A DNA stretch of 13,776 nt, taken from the NCBI GenBank assembly GCA_029259935.1, contig JAJDEH010000453.1, positions 1 through 13,776 of the forward strand. Direction: 5' to 3'. Both the position numbers and the translations under genes were made by a program. This DNA is from Planctomycetota bacterium. GTDB taxonomy: Bacteria > Planctomycetota > Planctomycetia > Pirellulales > Pirellulaceae. Of the stretch, positions 12,114-13,776 are shown piece by piece. The notes below the pieces were generated by a model, which saw only the letters and a list, made by a program, of their open reading frames with translations, made no database searches and was not told the DNA's origin. Within the stretch, counting starts at the first letter, position 1, and the number at the start of each line of letters is the position of its first letter.

Positions 12114-13776
12114 TTACGCGCCACGTTTCATTGGAAGGGGCGCGAAGGAATCCAGTGCCACGGGTTGGCCACGTTCAGCGGAAACGCCAGCGGCCACCAC
12201 GGTTCTCATGCTGGTCAAAGCATCGTCGTGATGGACGGGCGACTCCGTGCCTGTCGCAATGCACCGCAGGAAGGCGGCGATTTGGCGGCGGTGTCCCATG
12301 TCGGTGACCAATCCACGCCAGCGTCCCACGTTGCGACCGCGGCGTTTAATCGATAGCCGCCGAAAATCAAATTCGGCAATCGCTTTACCGCGAGCCACGA
12401 CATATTTTTGGTAATAACCACGACGGACGGCACCTCGATTCGTGTAGAGGATATTAGCTAGGCTGTCGTCGTCGAAATTGATCGTGACCACGACGTTTTC
12501 GTCGGCCCGTCCTTCGCCGGTTCCGGTCACGGAAATCACCGTCGGCAACGCGGGCTTGGTCAAGAACAACGCATAATCGATCAAATGGCAGATGTTGCTG
12601 ATGATGCGGTTGCCGTTCGATGGCCAGTAGTACCAATGATTGGGCGGAATGTCGATGCAACGCATCATGAAGTTCATCACCAGTGGGCCTTGTTCCTCTT
12701 GCAACCGCTTCATCAGAATGTCGTTCAGTGGTGCAAAGCGGCGATTGTAGCCGACATACAAGTTCCGGTCGGTGGTCGCCATTGCGTCGGATAGCTGGCC
12801 GATTTGAAGCGGATTGATGGCGGGCGGCTTCTCCAAAAAGCAGTGCTTGTCGGCCCGCAAAGCGGCGGCGGCCAGCGGGGCGTGGACTCCGTGGTAGGGC
12901 GCGACGACGACCAGATCGGTCGCCTTATCTTGCACAATGTCGTCGATCGCGGTGGTCGCGAACTGAAAGTTGAGGCCCTGTCGCGTTAGGTGAGCGACCT
13001 CGGGACGGCGGTCGCAAACGCCGCGCAGGTGGACTCGCGGATCGGACTTCATATGACGCACGATCATGCCGGTCGGCCAGCGTCCCCCGCCGATCAAGCT
13101 CACGCCAATGTTGACGCCACGATCGGTCTCTTGGGAATCACTCCCGATCGAATGCTTCGTAGGAATTCGCGCACCGTTGGGCTCTGGCGAGTGAGAAAAC
13201 ACAAAGCATCGCAGTGCCGTTTGGGCGGGTGTGACTTGCACGGCTCGTTCCGCCGACATGTTGTCGATGGCATGTTGTAGTTCGAGTGGCGAACCGTATT
13301 GCGACTTCAACTTTTCCGACAACAACGGCAGCCAACGAACGTATTGCTCGAAGTGTTCAAGCCGGAACCAATCCGGATAGGTGCAGGGGCCATCGTTATA
13401 GAACAGGTCACACAGGAATTCGCCTGACCGCAACATGTCGCTGACCGACAACGAGATGAGCTCACGCGCCGCGGGCAACCGTTGCCGCAACTGGGCGGCC
13501 GGCTGCTCGCAGGCGATCACGGTTTGAATCGGCCGGTTCACCTGTTGATCGACTTGTCCCACGGCCAGCCAAACAGGCACATCGTCCGTTGGCGAAGTGT
13601 CGGAAAGGCGGCGCGGGGTGAGTCCGCTGGCCGCAATCAGTTCGACGGCGATCTCGGCCAAGGTTCCCGCGCCAAGAACGCCGATCGCCCGATCGGTTTC
13701 ATTGCGAGCTTGCTGAATCGCGCTAACGATGGTGCCGCCCGCCAACGTCAACGCCGCCAGCGACGGACAGCAGCCC
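12114..13776 (-). CDS. Gfo/Idh/MocA-type NAD(P)-dependent oxidoreductase, 5'-truncated, probably two-domain
   Basis: 553 codons are visible and the frame stays open to the right edge, so the N-terminus is missing. Numbering is from the first whole codon (13775). Residues 30-52 (AIGVLGAGTLAEIAVELI) are Rossmann-like. The Gfo/Idh unit starts near 221 with NIGVSLIGGGRWPTG, followed by CFLEKPPAI (312-320; EKP is the catalytic-lysine motif), LYVGYNRRFAPL (339-350), PPNHWYYWP (377-385) and NRIISNICHLIDYALFL (389-405). These resemble the bi-domain oxidoreductases that fuse an alcohol-dehydrogenase-like half to a Gfo/Idh half and often occur in sugar or polysaccharide gene clusters. Residues about 60-215 do not match anything I can name. 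The usual Asp three residues before the catalytic His is Asn here. An internal TTG at 13751 is not a credible start. The substrate is unknown, probably a sugar derivative. Confidence 0.85.
   Translation of the reverse strand, partial: GCCPSLAALTLAGGTIVSAIQQARNETDRAIGVLGAGTLAEIAVELIAASGLTPRRLSDTSPTDDVPVWLAVGQVDQQVNRPIQTVIACEQPAAQLRQRLPAARELISLSVSDMLRSGEFLCDLFYNDGPCTYPDWFRLEHFEQYVRWLPLLSEKLKSQYGSPLELQHAIDNMSAERAVQVTPAQTALRCFVFSHSPEPNGARIPTKHSIGSDSQETDRGVNIGVSLIGGGRWPTGMIVRHMKSDPRVHLRGVCDRRPEVAHLTRQGLNFQFATTAIDDIVQDKATDLVVVAPYHGVHAPLAAAALRADKHCFLEKPPAINPLQIGQLSDAMATTDRNLYVGYNRRFAPLNDILMKRLQEEQGPLVMNFMMRCIDIPPNHWYYWPSNGNRIISNICHLIDYALFLTKPALPTVISVTGTGEGRADENVVVTINFDDDSLANILYTNRGAVRRGYYQKYVVARGKAIAEFDFRRLSIKRRGRNVGRWRGLVTDMGHRRQIAAFLRCIATGTESPVHHDDALTSMRTVVAAGVSAERGQPVALDSFAPLPMKRGA

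Noticed and set aside
12084..12356. Plus-strand frame beginning MMSDLAEAV near the convergent spacer
   Set aside because: Most of it is antisense to the oxidoreductase C-terminus. It has no Shine-Dalgarno and no domain.
13749..13751. TTG as the start codon of the oxidoreductase
   Set aside because: The frame remains open for 8 more codons to the window edge and no ribosome site is visible. The family needs more N-terminal sequence, so the gene is treated as truncated.

Overview
The window comes from a planctomycete, most likely of the Pirellulales group. The evidence is a DUF1549/DUF1553 (PSCyt2/PSD1) protein next to a Tat-exported DUF1501 protein, a secreted protein with many EF-hands, a DUF1080-sugar dehydrogenase fusion, a membrane protein with a CFI-box-like C-terminal region, and moderate to high GC. 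This placement rests on remembered family distributions. No database search was possible.

Layout. Positions 1-7888 hold seven consecutive minus-strand genes, read from right to left: DUF1549/DUF1553 protein (6311-7888), DUF1501 protein (4906-6237), secreted protein of unknown function (4050-4877), poly-EF-hand protein (2384-4045), MoxR AAA ATPase (1267-2331), DUF58 protein with a von Willebrand A-type MIDAS motif (272-1174), and the N-terminus of a BatA-like membrane protein that runs off the left edge (1-257). Gaps are 4 to 92 nt. A near-consensus sigma-70-type promoter (TTGACA, 17 nt, TATTCT) at 7987-8015 faces this block. A 15-bp palindrome lies in the promoter spacer and two perfect hairpins lie in the roughly 90-nt leader. 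The block looks like one regulated operon joining planctomycete-specific exported proteins to a MoxR/DUF58/Bat module. Upstream, also on minus, are a multi-pass membrane protein (8012-9091) and a secreted DUF1080-PQQ-type sugar dehydrogenase fusion (9171-11039), separated by a strong GC-rich inverted repeat.

Positions 11040-11301 are a divergent intergenic region. On plus, 11302-11874 encodes a small secreted PDZ protein with a good Shine-Dalgarno and a textbook Rho-independent terminator at 11942-11980. Converging on it from the right edge is a 5'-truncated Gfo/Idh/MocA-type oxidoreductase (12114-13776, minus), probably from the two-domain family that carries a second Rossmann region at its N-terminus.

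Working model (inference). The 7888-to-1 operon makes exported proteins (DUF1549, DUF1501, the unknown and the poly-EF-hand protein) together with a MoxR/DUF58/BatA apparatus, which in other bacteria assists maturation of envelope proteins or protein complexes. The metal-binding EF-hand protein, translationally coupled to its upstream neighbour, is an obvious candidate client or partner. No tRNA, rRNA, CRISPR array, insertion sequence or phage gene was seen.
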